Positions 35,529-43,452 of a DNA stretch of 64,000 nt are shown in pieces (positions within the stretch are counted from its first letter, which is position 1; the number at the start of each line of letters is the position of its first letter). The notes under the pieces are model-generated. The model was given only the letters and a program-made list of their open reading frames with translations. It ran no database searches and had not been told where the DNA came from. The stretch spans positions 1 through 64,000 of the forward strand of contig NZ_VLNT01000016.1 of the NCBI RefSeq assembly GCF_007421815.1, written 5' to 3'. The DNA comes from Aeromicrobium piscarium. Its GTDB lineage: Bacteria > Actinomycetota > Actinomycetes > Propionibacteriales > Nocardioidaceae. A program made the translations under genes and the position numbers.

Positions 35529-36877
35529 GCGACTCGACCAAGCCACAGCCGGCCACCACGCCGATGTCATCGCGGACTCATCGGCTGGTGCCTGCCGCCC
35601 GTCCGCTCGGGGTGCTGATCGCCCTCATCGCCCTGATCTCGGTGGGAGCCCAGCTCATCGGCCCGCTGGTGATCCCCGTCGGAGTCGCCGCGATCACCTT
35701 CCTGCCGATGATCTGGGGGCTGTTGACCGGCATCCTGGTCTCGGCCCAGCGGGTCCGTCCGATGCCCGTCTACCTGCAGGACGCCGCCGGCGTCATCATG
35801 AGCGTCGCCGTCCTGGTGCTCTGCGCCCGTCTCGCGTTCACCATCGGACCGAACATCCCGCTCGTGCTCGACGCAGGCCCGGCGCTTCTCCTGCAGGAGG
35901 TCGGTCACCTCTTCGGCACGATCCTGCTCGCGCTGCCGCTCGCGGTCCTGCTGAAGATGGGACCGGCGACGATCGGCGCCACCTTCTCGATCGATCGCGA
36001 AGGCTCCTTCGCGATGGTGAGCGAGCGCTACGGCCCGTCGTCGCCGCAGTATCGCGGGGTGTTGTCGATGTACGTCTTCGGCACCGTGTTCGGTGCGCTG
36101 CTGGTCAGCCTCATCGCCTCGCTGGCGTCCTCGCTGGGGATCTTCGACGCCCGGGCGCTCGCCATGGGGGCCGGCGTCGGCTCCGGGTCGATGATGGCCG
36201 CCGCGGCCGCGGCGGTGGTGGCACAGCATCCGGACCTGAGCGACCAGGTGCTCGCACTCGCCGCCACCTCGAATCTCATCACCGGCTTCCTCGGCCTCTA
36301 CGTGGGTGTCTGGATCGCCCTGCCGTTGGCCGAGAAGTTCTACCGCTTGCTGGCCCGTGACCACGGCGATCTGTCCGATGACGAGGGGACGGCCACCACG
36401 CCCGAGCCCACGCAGACGGCGATCGTCGCCCCTCCGCGCGTGCACGTTCCGCTGCTGACCACGATGGCGGTGCTGATCGGGATCGGCTTCATCGTCTCCT
36501 CGGTGGCGGCAGGCCGGATCTCGCTGTCGATCCTGGTGGGCTATCTGGTCATGGCGGCTCTGGTGGCCGTCGGCATCGGGGTCGCGCGGGTCACCCGCGG
36601 CAAGCTGCCCGCCATCATCGTCGTCGTCACCGTCGGGGCCCTGCTCAGCTCGCCGGCCTCGCCCGTCGACACCTGGATGATCGGGCAACTGGAGAGCATC
36701 GACTTCCTGTCGGTGTGCACTCTGCTGCTCAGCGTCGCGGGCCTGAGCCTCGGCAAGGAGCTGCCGATGCTGCGCAAGATCGGCTGGAAGATCATCCCGG
36801 TGGGCGTCGTCTCGATCACCGCGTCCTTCCTGCTCTCAGCGGTGGTCGCCGAGTTCGCGCTCGGGCTGTGGGGCTGA
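35525..36877 (+). CDS. DUF3100 family membrane protein, probable transporter
   Basis: This 450-residue integral membrane protein has about ten or eleven hydrophobic helices and a polar loop around residues 280-310. The DUF3100 core is around PVYLQDAAGVIMSVAVLVL and GAGVGSGSMMAAAAAAVVAQHP. Biochemical function is not established. Its coupling to an M20 amidohydrolase suggests uptake of the amide substrate or export of the product. The GTG start of the serine dehydratase overlaps its last ten bases. Confidence 0.85.
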   Translation: MSDSTKPQPATTPMSSRTHRLVPAARPLGVLIALIALISVGAQLIGPLVIPVGVAAITFLPMIWGLLTGILVSAQRVRPMPVYLQDAAGVIMSVAVLVLCARLAFTIGPNIPLVLDAGPALLLQEVGHLFGTILLALPLAVLLKMGPATIGATFSIDREGSFAMVSERYGPSSPQYRGVLSMYVFGTVFGALLVSLIASLASSLGIFDARALAMGAGVGSGSMMAAAAAAVVAQHPDLSDQVLALAATSNLITGFLGLYVGVWIALPLAEKFYRLLARDHGDLSDDEGTATTPEPTQTAIVAPPRVHVPLLTTMAVLIGIGFIVSSVAAGRISLSILVGYLVMAALVAVGIGVARVTRGKLPAIIVVVTVGALLSSPASPVDTWMIGQLESIDFLSVCTLLLSVAGLSLGKELPMLRKIGWKIIPVGVVSITASFLLSAVVAEFALGLWG

Positions 36878-38202
36878 CGGCCACCCAGGTCGAGCACGGG
36901 GTCTACGTCTCCGTGCTCGACCTGTTCTCCATCGGCATCGGCCCGTCGAGCTCGCACACGGTGGGGCCCATGCGGGCAGCGGCCCGCTTCCGGCAGGTGC
37001 TGGGCGATCGGCCGGTGGACGCTCTCCAGTGCACTCTGCACGGCTCCCTCGGTGCGACGGGCCACGGACACGGCACGCCCGCGGCGGTCGTCGGGGGACT
37101 GGCGGGGGCTGCCCCCGAGTCGGTCGACCCCGACACGGTCCTGGAGCGCTGGACACGGCTGCAGGCCGGTGGCGCCGAGACGATCCTCGGCGCGCGACTC
37201 ACCGCCCGCGACATCGTGTTCGCTCCGCTCGAGCGGCCCTTCGGTCACCCCAACTCGATGACCTTCGAGGCGTGAGCAGGGGAACGGCTGGTCGAGAGCC
37301 GGTCGTATCTGTCGGTCGGGGGCGGGTTCATCGAGGAGATCGGCGCGGAGAGCGCGGCTCCGGAGGGACCGGCATCCTCGTACTCGTCCATGACGGAGCT
37401 GCTCGGGCTCTGCGCGGAGGCGAGCATCCACGAGATCGCGTGGGCGGACGGGATCGGTCTGCGCGACGCCGAGACGCTGCGATCAGGCATCGCCGAGATC
37501 TGGTCGACGATGTGCGGCTGCATCGAGGAGGGCCTGAGTCTGCGCGGAGAGCTGCCGGGTCCGTTGCGGGTCCGTCGTCGTGCCGCGGAGGGATGGGGGA
37601 CGCTCCCGTCGGAGGCCGTGGAGGAGCGGCTGGCGCTCTACGCGATGGCCGTGAACGAGCAGAACGCGGCGGGCCGCCGGGTGGTGACCGCCCCGACGAA
37701 CGGCGCGGCGGGAGTGATCCCGGCCGTCATGTACCACGCCCTGGGCGGTGGGGCCGCGCCGCGAAAGCACGTCGAGACCTTCCTGCTCACGGCGACCGCG
37801 GTCGGCTCCATCATCAAGGCGCGGGCCTCCGTCTCGGGAGCCGAGGCGGGATGCCAGGCCGAGGTCGGCAGTGCCTGCGCGATGGCCGCGGCGGGGCTGA
37901 CCGCTGTCCGCGGCGGCACCCCGGCGCAGGTGGAGAACGCCGCCGAGATCGCGATCGAGCATCACCTGGGCCTGACCTGCGATCCCGTCGGTGGGCTCGT
38001 GCAGATCCCGTGTATCGAGCGCAATGCGGTGGCGGCGTCGACCGCGCTCACCGCCTCGCGGCTCGCGCTGCTCGGCGACGGATCCCACGTGGTGCCTCTG
38101 GACACCGCGCTGGAGACGATGCGCCAGACCGGCGCGGACATGTCGAGCCGGTACAAGGAGACCAGCCTCGGCGGCCTGGCGGTCAACGTCGTCGAATGCT
38201 GA
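36868..38202 (+). pseudogene. sdaA: L-serine ammonia-lyase gene with an in-frame TGA
   Basis: The [4Fe-4S] L-serine dehydratase converts serine to pyruvate and ammonia. Family sequence starts at GTG 36868 (VSVLDLFSIGIGPSSSHT) and continues to PFGHPNSMTFEA, then TGA at 37273-37275. It resumes in the same frame (AGERLVESRSYLSVGGGF) through TAPTNGAAGVIPAV, SGAEAGCQAEVGSACAM and LTCDPVGGLVQIPCIERNA to 38202. The iron-sulfur cysteines are all present. A single base change (CGA or TGG to TGA) is enough. It yields only a 135-residue N-terminal fragment unless read through. An ATG at 37390 could start a 270-residue C-terminal piece. Confidence 0.85.
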
Positions 38203-38206
38203 CGGG

Positions 38207-38674
38207 TCAGACGTAGAAGCCCTCACGCAGGTTGATGCCGTGCTCGACCCAGGCCTTCAGCGCGGCGAGCATCCCGGTCCAGCCCTGGCAGTTGCCCATC
38301 GCCGCGTCGAGTCCCTGTCGAGTGACGGTCCAGGACGACTCGGTGATGGTCACGAGGGTGCGGGTGTCCCCGTCGAGGGGTTCGAGCTCGAACACGACGG
38401 TGGTGGTGCCCGCGGTCGAGGTCGCGCCCTCGCTGTCCCAGGCGATGACGATGCGTCGCGGCGGTGTCGACTCGACGACGCGCACCGGGAAGGCTCCGGG
38501 GAAGTCGGCGAAGTCCCACGTCACGGTGGCACCGGATTCGAGACGGCCACGCGCTCCGGCCGTCGTGAAGTACTGCGAAAGCTGGGCGGGGTCCGCGATC
38601 GCCTCGTAGACCTCTGCGCAGGGACGGGCGACGCGCCCGGACACCGTGAAGGTGATCTCATCGAGTTCAGACAT
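38207..38674 (-). CDS. SRPBCC / AHSA1-like protein
   Basis: This 155-residue START-fold protein resembles the activator of Hsp90 ATPase homologues: FTVSGRVARPCAEVYEAIADP at the N-terminus, TVTWDFADFPGAFPVRVVE, and GCQ-like NCQGWTGMLAALKAWVEHG at the end. Such proteins are often encoded beside small ArsR regulators; the ligand is unknown. Its ATG (complement of 38672-38674) lies inside the palindrome at 38671-38694 and a TAATTT box is 6 nt upstream on its strand, so it is probably leaderless. Confidence 0.87.
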   Translation of the reverse strand: MSELDEITFTVSGRVARPCAEVYEAIADPAQLSQYFTTAGARGRLESGATVTWDFADFPGAFPVRVVESTPPRRIVIAWDSEGATSTAGTTTVVFELEPLDGDTRTLVTITESSWTVTRQGLDAAMGNCQGWTGMLAALKAWVEHGINLREGFYV

Positions 38675-38694
38675 GTTGTAAAATTACAACATGT
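38671..38694. promoter_or_regulatory. Palindromic operator/promoter containing both divergent start codons
   Basis: Arms acatgttgtaa (38671-38681) and ttacaacatgt (38684-38694) flank two A bases. The AHSA1 ATG lies at one end and the arsR-like ATG at the other. TAAAAT (plus) and TAATTT (minus) -10-like boxes overlap in the centre, each 6 nt from its ATG. One bound ArsR dimer would block both promoters. Confidence 0.85.
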
Positions 38695-39023
38695 CTTCGA
38701 CGAAGGCCAGCGATGCCGAGGACGACCGTGTGTTCAAGGCTCTCGCCTCGGCGACCCGGCGTCGCATGCTCGATGCTCTCCGTGCGTCGTCCTGCACGAC
38801 GGGGGAGTTGTGCGGGCAGTTCCCCGAGCTGGATCGCACCACCGTGCTGCAGCACCTCCGAGTCCTGGAGAATGCCGAGCTGGTCACCGGGCGCAAGGTG
38901 GGCCGCGAGCGGCACCTGGCGCTCGCTCCGTTGCCCATCCGGCGCATCCATGACCGGTGGATCGGCGAGTATGCTCGGGCAGCGGTCGACCTGCTCGACC
39001 GACTCGACCAGGAGGGTGCATGA
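38691..39023 (+). CDS. ArsR-family winged-helix regulator
   Basis: This 110-residue regulator has ASATRRRMLDALRASS, CGQFPELDRTTVLQHLRVLENAEL (HTH, in two parts) and GRKVGRERHLALAPLPI (wing). The two Cys (SCTTGELCG) are not in the classical ArsR metal-site pattern, so it probably responds to something other than arsenite. It is divergent from AHSA1 and coupled to two crcB genes (ATGA 39020-39023), which would put fluoride export in its regulon. Confidence 0.88.
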   Translation: MSSTKASDAEDDRVFKALASATRRRMLDALRASSCTTGELCGQFPELDRTTVLQHLRVLENAELVTGRKVGRERHLALAPLPIRRIHDRWIGEYARAAVDLLDRLDQEGA

Positions 39024-39475
39024 GCGATGTGGAGGGGATCGACCCCGATCTCCCGTCTCCACGGCCCGCGTACCACGCCCCTTCGTCGATCGCTCTGGTG
39101 TTCGCCGGCGGCGTGCTGGGGACCGGTGGGCGAGAGGGGTTGAGTCTGGCCATCCCACCCGTGGACGGCGTGCCGCTCACGATCCTGGGTATCAACGTGG
39201 CGGGCGCCTTCTGTCTGGGTCTGCTGCTCGAGGGACTGCACCGCCGCGGACCGGACCACGGTGGCCGGCGGCGGTTGCGCTTGCTGGCGGGCACCGGCTT
39301 CCTCGGTGGGTTCACGACCTATAGCGCGCTCGCTGCCGACACCGCGATGCTCCTCGGCGACCGCCCGTCCGGCGTGGGCCTGGCCTATGCGCTGGGGACC
39401 CTCGTCTTCGGCGCTGCCGCGACGTGGGCGGGGATCGCCGCCGCCTCCGCCCGCACGGGAGGTCGAGCGCGATGA
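39020..39475 (+). CDS. crcB: Fluoride channel CrcB/Fluc, first subunit
   Basis: This 151-residue membrane protein has four hydrophobic helices. CrcB hallmarks are GGREGLSLAI after helix 1, ILGINVAGAFCLGLLLE, and GTGFLGGFTTYSALAADTA. Fluc channels let F- leave the cytoplasm; in actinobacteria two different subunits often form a heterodimer. The N-terminal 25 residues are an extra soluble tail. It starts at ATG 39020 with GGAGG 5 nt upstream and overlaps the next crcB start (ATGA 39472-39475). Confidence 0.92.
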   Translation: MSDVEGIDPDLPSPRPAYHAPSSIALVFAGGVLGTGGREGLSLAIPPVDGVPLTILGINVAGAFCLGLLLEGLHRRGPDHGGRRRLRLLAGTGFLGGFTTYSALAADTAMLLGDRPSGVGLAYALGTLVFGAAATWAGIAAASARTGGRAR

Positions 39476-39843
39476 CCGCCTTGGTCTTCACGGCCACGGC
39501 CCTGGCAGGCGGCCTCGGCGCGGTCTGCCGGCTGTTGCTCGACGGACTGATCCAGGGTCGCGCCTCCGGGCGCTTCCCGTGGGGCACCATCGCGATCAAT
39601 CTCACCGGATCCTTCGCGCTCGGATGCGTGATGGGATGGGCGGGCGGAGAGCTGGTCCCCGGCGGGATTGCCTTCGTGGTCGGCACCGGCTTCCTTGGCG
39701 GCTACACCACCTTCTCGACGGCGAGCCATGAGACCGTGCGGCTAGCCCGGGAGGGGCGCTGGGCGGCGAGCGTCGCGAACGGACTCGGCGTGCTCGTCCT
39801 CGCGGTGCTCGCCGCCGGCTGCGGCCTGGCCATCACCAGCTGA
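39472..39843 (+). CDS. crcB: Fluoride channel CrcB/Fluc, second subunit
   Basis: This 123-residue, four-helix protein has GGLGAVCRLLLDG, GTIAINLTGSFALGCVMGW (with the conserved Asn) and GTGFLGGYTTFSTASHET, all close to Fluc pore motifs. It is encoded immediately after the first subunit with a four-base overlap, as expected of a heterodimeric channel. No fluoride riboswitch is visible upstream; control appears to be by the ArsR-type regulator. Confidence 0.93.
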   Translation: MTALVFTATALAGGLGAVCRLLLDGLIQGRASGRFPWGTIAINLTGSFALGCVMGWAGGELVPGGIAFVVGTGFLGGYTTFSTASHETVRLAREGRWAASVANGLGVLVLAVLAAGCGLAITS

Positions 39844-39882
39844 TCGTGCGGGGATGAGGCGTCACGTCGCCGGCGAGGCCGC

Positions 39883-40107
39883 TCAACTCGTGTAGTGGGT
39901 TCCTGGCCCCGAGTGCGGTTCCTTCACGAGGTCGCGCATGACGTCAGGGGAGATCTCCACGATCGGCCAGACATAGACGCCCTCTGGTGCCTTGAAGTGC
40001 AGCGTCACCAGTGCCGGATTGCCATCGTGCTCGGTGTAGAAGTACAAGAAGCGGCAGAGCGTGAACGCCGAGCAAGGCTGATCTCGTGGCCAGGTGGTGA
40101 GCGTCAC
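39883..40107 (-). CDS. Small hypothetical protein coupled to a sigma factor
   Basis: This 74-residue protein of no recognised family starts at a GTG (40105-40107) that overlaps the sigma-factor TGA (GTGA). It contains FTLCRFLYFYTEHDGNPALV and APEGVYVWPIVEISPDVM, a beta-rich pattern without membrane segments. The tight overlap suggests it acts with, or on, the sigma factor, but no anti-sigma (RsbW-like) features are present. Confidence 0.55.
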   Translation of the reverse strand: MTLTTWPRDQPCSAFTLCRFLYFYTEHDGNPALVTLHFKAPEGVYVWPIVEISPDVMRDLVKEPHSGPGTHYTS

Positions 40108-40793
40108 GCCGCCTGCGGGTCGAGTTCGCCGCGGAGCCGGTCGAGGAGCCGGCGGAGCCGTCGGCAGACCTGCATCTGGCTGCACCCGATCGCCGTCGCG
40201 ATCTCACGTTGACTGAGCTCCTGGCCGAAACGCATCTGCAGCAGGCGGGCGTCTTCCGGTTCCAGGTAGCGCAAGGCGCGGCGGAGCTCGACGCGGTCGA
40301 CCACGCGGTCGAGGGCGTCGTCCTCCCTCCCGAGCTGTTCGATCGCCTGCTCGCCGTCCGATGTGGTGGGGGAGGTCGGCGCGAAGCAGTGGTGGAGCGA
40401 GGCCGCGCGCCGGACCTCGTCGACCGGCTCGCCCAGCCGCTGCGCCAGCAGGGCGGTGGACACCTCGTCGCCGTGCTGGTTCTCGATCTCCTCGCGGAGC
40501 GAGTTCAATCGTGTCTGGAGCTCCTGCAGGCGGCGGGGCGGACGGATCGTCCAGCCGGAGTCACGGAAGTAGTGCTTGATCTCGCCGTTGATCGTCGCGG
40601 TGGCGAACGGCGCGAAGGCGCCCTGGTCGGCGTCGAAGCGCTGCGCCGCGCGTACGAGGCCGGTCAACGCCACCTGTTCGAGGTCCGCGAGCTCGACTCC
40701 GCGCTGACGGTAGCGCCGTGCGAGAGCCAGGGCGAGATGGTGGTGGTCATGGACGAGAGCGTCCACATCGTCACGATGATTCAGGGTGCGCAT
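40104..40793 (-). CDS. Group-3 (SigB/SigF-type) RNA polymerase sigma factor
   Basis: This 229-residue sigma factor has region 2 (ALARRYRQRGVELADLEQVALTGLVRAAQRFD, in two parts; FAPFATATINGEIKHYFRDSGW), region 3 (LNSLREEIEN...VSTALLAQRLGEP), and region 4 (LLQMRFGQELSQREIATAIGCSQMQVCRRL, in two parts). This is the architecture of stress/sporulation sigma factors. Start ATG 40793 with GAGGAG 5 nt upstream. No anti-sigma or anti-anti-sigma gene is adjacent. Nearby catalase and ANTAR genes suggest a stress regulon. Confidence 0.9.
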   Translation of the reverse strand: MRTLNHRDDVDALVHDHHHLALALARRYRQRGVELADLEQVALTGLVRAAQRFDADQGAFAPFATATINGEIKHYFRDSGWTIRPPRRLQELQTRLNSLREEIENQHGDEVSTALLAQRLGEPVDEVRRAASLHHCFAPTSPTTSDGEQAIEQLGREDDALDRVVDRVELRRALRYLEPEDARLLQMRFGQELSQREIATAIGCSQMQVCRRLRRLLDRLRGELDPQAA

Positions 40794-41189
40794 GGCACTC
40801 CTCGGATACGTGATCGGAAGGCCGCGTTCTGACCTGCTTCTCACTGTGCCCCGCCTCGGCGTCCCTCGCAACGTCGAGGATCGCGGATCCCCGGATATGC
40901 CCGCGGTACGAGCGAAAGAGAGGAGTAACCAACAGCGCCACCGTTGAGACCGGATTCGACGATGTCACCGACGACCTGACCTCCGCGCAGTGCCACGCGC
41001 TGAAGTGGATCACGACTAGGGCAGTACATCCGCGACGCACAGAATGACGCCGCCCGGGAGATCGCCAACTTCTTCCCCGGCTGGGCGGTACGGACACCAC
41101 CTTCCCGAGCCGACACCGGAATCACGGCCCCTCGGCATCGGACCGAGGGGCCGTGATCTGTGGGGACGAGTCTGCCGGGGCGGGGCCGG
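40794..41189. other. Intergenic stretch, possible gene remnant plus terminator
   Basis: About 400 bp without a clear gene. Plus-strand 41022-41093 reads as a protein-like segment (QYIRDAQNDAAREIANFFPGW) with no start codon and no open frame upstream. 40955-41015 in another frame gives FDDVTDDLTSAQCHALKWI. Together they look like a small frameshifted gene remnant, which I could not assign to a family. The end holds the catalase terminator. Confidence 0.3.
41121..41157 (-). terminator. Hairpin terminator of the catalase gene
   Basis: Perfect 15-bp arms, 41121-41135 and 41143-41157 (atcacggcccctcgg and complement), with a 7-nt loop, 33 bp past the katE stop. Confidence 0.8.
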
Positions 41190-43367
41190 TCAACCCACCG
41201 GCGTCCCGGCGAGGACGTCACGGTCCCAGCAGCGGTGCCCGCCTAGCAGCTCGATGATCTCGGTCATCACGTCCGTCGGTTCTGGGCCGAGCACGACACC
41301 GGCCTCGTTGGGGACGATGCCGAGACCCTCGGCGGCGCGATCGGCACCGGCACCCCAGAAACCCAGCGCCTTCGCGTGGCGGTAGGCCTCGGCGACCATG
41401 AGGCGTGCGGACTCCGCCGCCGGACCGCTCAGCTGCTCGTCTCCAGCACCCACCACGATGGCGTCGAACTCGATCGAGCGGGCGGAGGTGAGCGGGCGCT
41501 CCGCCGTGACCACAGTGTCGTCGGCGCAGCGGACGTCGCCTGCGTGGTCGGAGAGAACGGCTGCTACGACACCCTCGTCGAACAGCGCGGAGACCACCGC
41601 ATCGACGCCGGTGGACTGCTCGGTCACGATAACCGCCACCCGGCGGCCGGCCACCGGCCAGCGTCCGCCGACCTGAGAGAGCGCGGGACTGCTCTCGACA
41701 GGTCCGGGGTCCGCGCCGAGGTCCGCGGAAGGGACGGGTAGCCCCAGGCGCGCAGCCACCGCCTCGCAGAGCTGGCTGTCGATCCGCGCGAGCTGCTCCA
41801 GCTGACGTTCCCGGATCGCCGGCTCGTAGACCTTGCTGAGCTCGAAGGCATACGCGTCGACGGTATGCCGCTGCTCGACCGGCGAGAGGCTGCGCCAGAA
41901 CATCCGCGGCTGACTGAAGTGATCCGAGAAGGACGCCGGAGTGTCTCGCGTCTTCGAGGATTGGGGGACCGGTGCCGGCACATCGATGAATCCGCTCTCA
42001 CCGGCCAGGAACGGGCATCCGCCGTCCAGCGAGTTCGGCCGGTAAGGTGCGACCCCCTGATGGACTCCCTGCTGATGGAAGCCGTCGCGTTGCATGTCGT
42101 CGACAGGCACGTGCGGGCGGTTGACGGGGATCTGCGCGAAGTTCGGGCCGCCGAGGCGGGTGATCTGGGTATCGAGATAGGAGAACAGCCGGCCCTGGAG
42201 TAGGGGATCGTCCGTGGCATCGATGCCACGGACGAAGTGACCCGCGTGGAAGGCGACCTGCTCGGTCTCGGCGAAGTAGTTGCTCGGATTGCGGGTCAGC
42301 ACCAACTCGCCCAGCGGCTGCACCGGCGCGAGTTCCTCGGGGACGATCTTGGTGGGATCGAGCAGGTCGATGCCCTCGAAGGTCGCGTCGCCGTCCTCGA
42401 AGAGCTGCACCCCGAGGGTCCAGCGCGGCAACGCTCCGGACTCGATGGCATCGGCCAGATCGCGGCGATGGAGGTCAGGATCGATCCCGGCTGCCAACTG
42501 TGCCTCCTCCCATACGAGGGAGTGGACGCCGCTCTCGGGCTTCCAGTGGAACTTCGCCAGACAGGTCGACCCGTCCTCGGCGACGAGCCGGAAGGTGTGC
42601 ACGCCGAACCCCTCCATCGTCCGATAGGACCGGGGGATGCCGCGGTCGGACATGTTCCACAGTGTGTGGTGCTGTGCCTCGGTGTGCAGGGACACGAAGT
42701 CCCAGAAGGTGTCGTGCGCCGACTGGGCCTGTGGGATCTCTCGGTCCGGGTGTGGCTTGCCCGCATGGATGACATCGGGGAACTTGATGGCGTCCTGGAT
42801 GAAGAAGACCGGGATGTTGTTGCCCACGAGGTCGAAATTGCCCTCCTGGGTGTAGAACTTCACCGCGAAGCCACGAGTGTCGCGGACCGTGTCGGCCGAC
42901 CCCCGCGATCCGAGCACGGTGGAGAAGCGGACGAAGACGGGCGTCTCCTGGTCCGCTTGCAGGAACTGGGCGCAGCAGAAGGAGGAGGCCCTGCCGTAGG
43001 AGCGGAAGACTCCATGAGCCGCCGCGCCGCGGGCATGCACGACACGCTCGGGGATGCGCTCGTGGTCGAAGTGCATGACCTTCTCGCGCAGGTGGTGGTC
43101 CTGCAACAGCGTGGGACCGCGCTCGCCTGCCCGCAGTGAGTGGTCAGTCTCGCGCAGCGGTACCCCCTGGGCCGTGGTGAGGCGATCTCCGGCTTGGGCC
43201 CTGGCATCCGGTTGGGTTTCGACCTCACGCCCCGTCGCGGTCCGAGGCCCGGGAGCGCTCTGGTCGGGCTTCGGGTAGGGCTTCTCGTCACCTGGTTCGG
43301 TCGGCTGCTCGCGTGGAGGGGGCACGGCCCCGGGAGCGCCGGGCGGCCGCATCGGTTCCTGGCTCAT
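41190..43367 (-). CDS. katE: Large-subunit monofunctional catalase (HPII type)
   Basis: This 725-residue heme catalase converts H2O2 to water and oxygen. The active-site motif is RVVHARGAAAHGVF (His about 111), the distal Asn is in LVGNNIPVFF, and the proximal heme-ligand motif is GRLFSYLDTQ. Residues about 575-710 form the extra C-terminal flavodoxin/DJ-1-like domain (GRRVAVIVTEQSTGVDAVVSA...VPNEAGVVLG) of large catalases. The N-terminal 85 residues are Pro-rich and unstructured. Start ATG 43367 has a GAGAGGA site 8 nt upstream. It stands between a group-3 sigma factor and ANTAR regulators. Confidence 0.95.
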   Translation of the reverse strand: MSQEPMRPPGAPGAVPPPREQPTEPGDEKPYPKPDQSAPGPRTATGREVETQPDARAQAGDRLTTAQGVPLRETDHSLRAGERGPTLLQDHHLREKVMHFDHERIPERVVHARGAAAHGVFRSYGRASSFCCAQFLQADQETPVFVRFSTVLGSRGSADTVRDTRGFAVKFYTQEGNFDLVGNNIPVFFIQDAIKFPDVIHAGKPHPDREIPQAQSAHDTFWDFVSLHTEAQHHTLWNMSDRGIPRSYRTMEGFGVHTFRLVAEDGSTCLAKFHWKPESGVHSLVWEEAQLAAGIDPDLHRRDLADAIESGALPRWTLGVQLFEDGDATFEGIDLLDPTKIVPEELAPVQPLGELVLTRNPSNYFAETEQVAFHAGHFVRGIDATDDPLLQGRLFSYLDTQITRLGGPNFAQIPVNRPHVPVDDMQRDGFHQQGVHQGVAPYRPNSLDGGCPFLAGESGFIDVPAPVPQSSKTRDTPASFSDHFSQPRMFWRSLSPVEQRHTVDAYAFELSKVYEPAIRERQLEQLARIDSQLCEAVAARLGLPVPSADLGADPGPVESSPALSQVGGRWPVAGRRVAVIVTEQSTGVDAVVSALFDEGVVAAVLSDHAGDVRCADDTVVTAERPLTSARSIEFDAIVVGAGDEQLSGPAAESARLMVAEAYRHAKALGFWGAGADRAAEGLGIVPNEAGVVLGPEPTDVMTEIIELLGGHRCWDRDVLAGTPVG

Positions 43368-43452
43368 GATCGGTTCCTCTCTCGCGATGGCATCGCTCGT
43401 CTGACGTGACGTGGCGATGTGTTGCGAGTGCCCGGTTGGGGGCCGAGGTGAA

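Noticed and set aside
36868..38202. Selenocysteine decoding of the TGA in sdaA
   Set aside because: L-serine dehydratase is not a known selenoprotein, the position is not catalytic, and no hairpin of SECIS type is evident directly downstream. A nonsense mutation is simpler.
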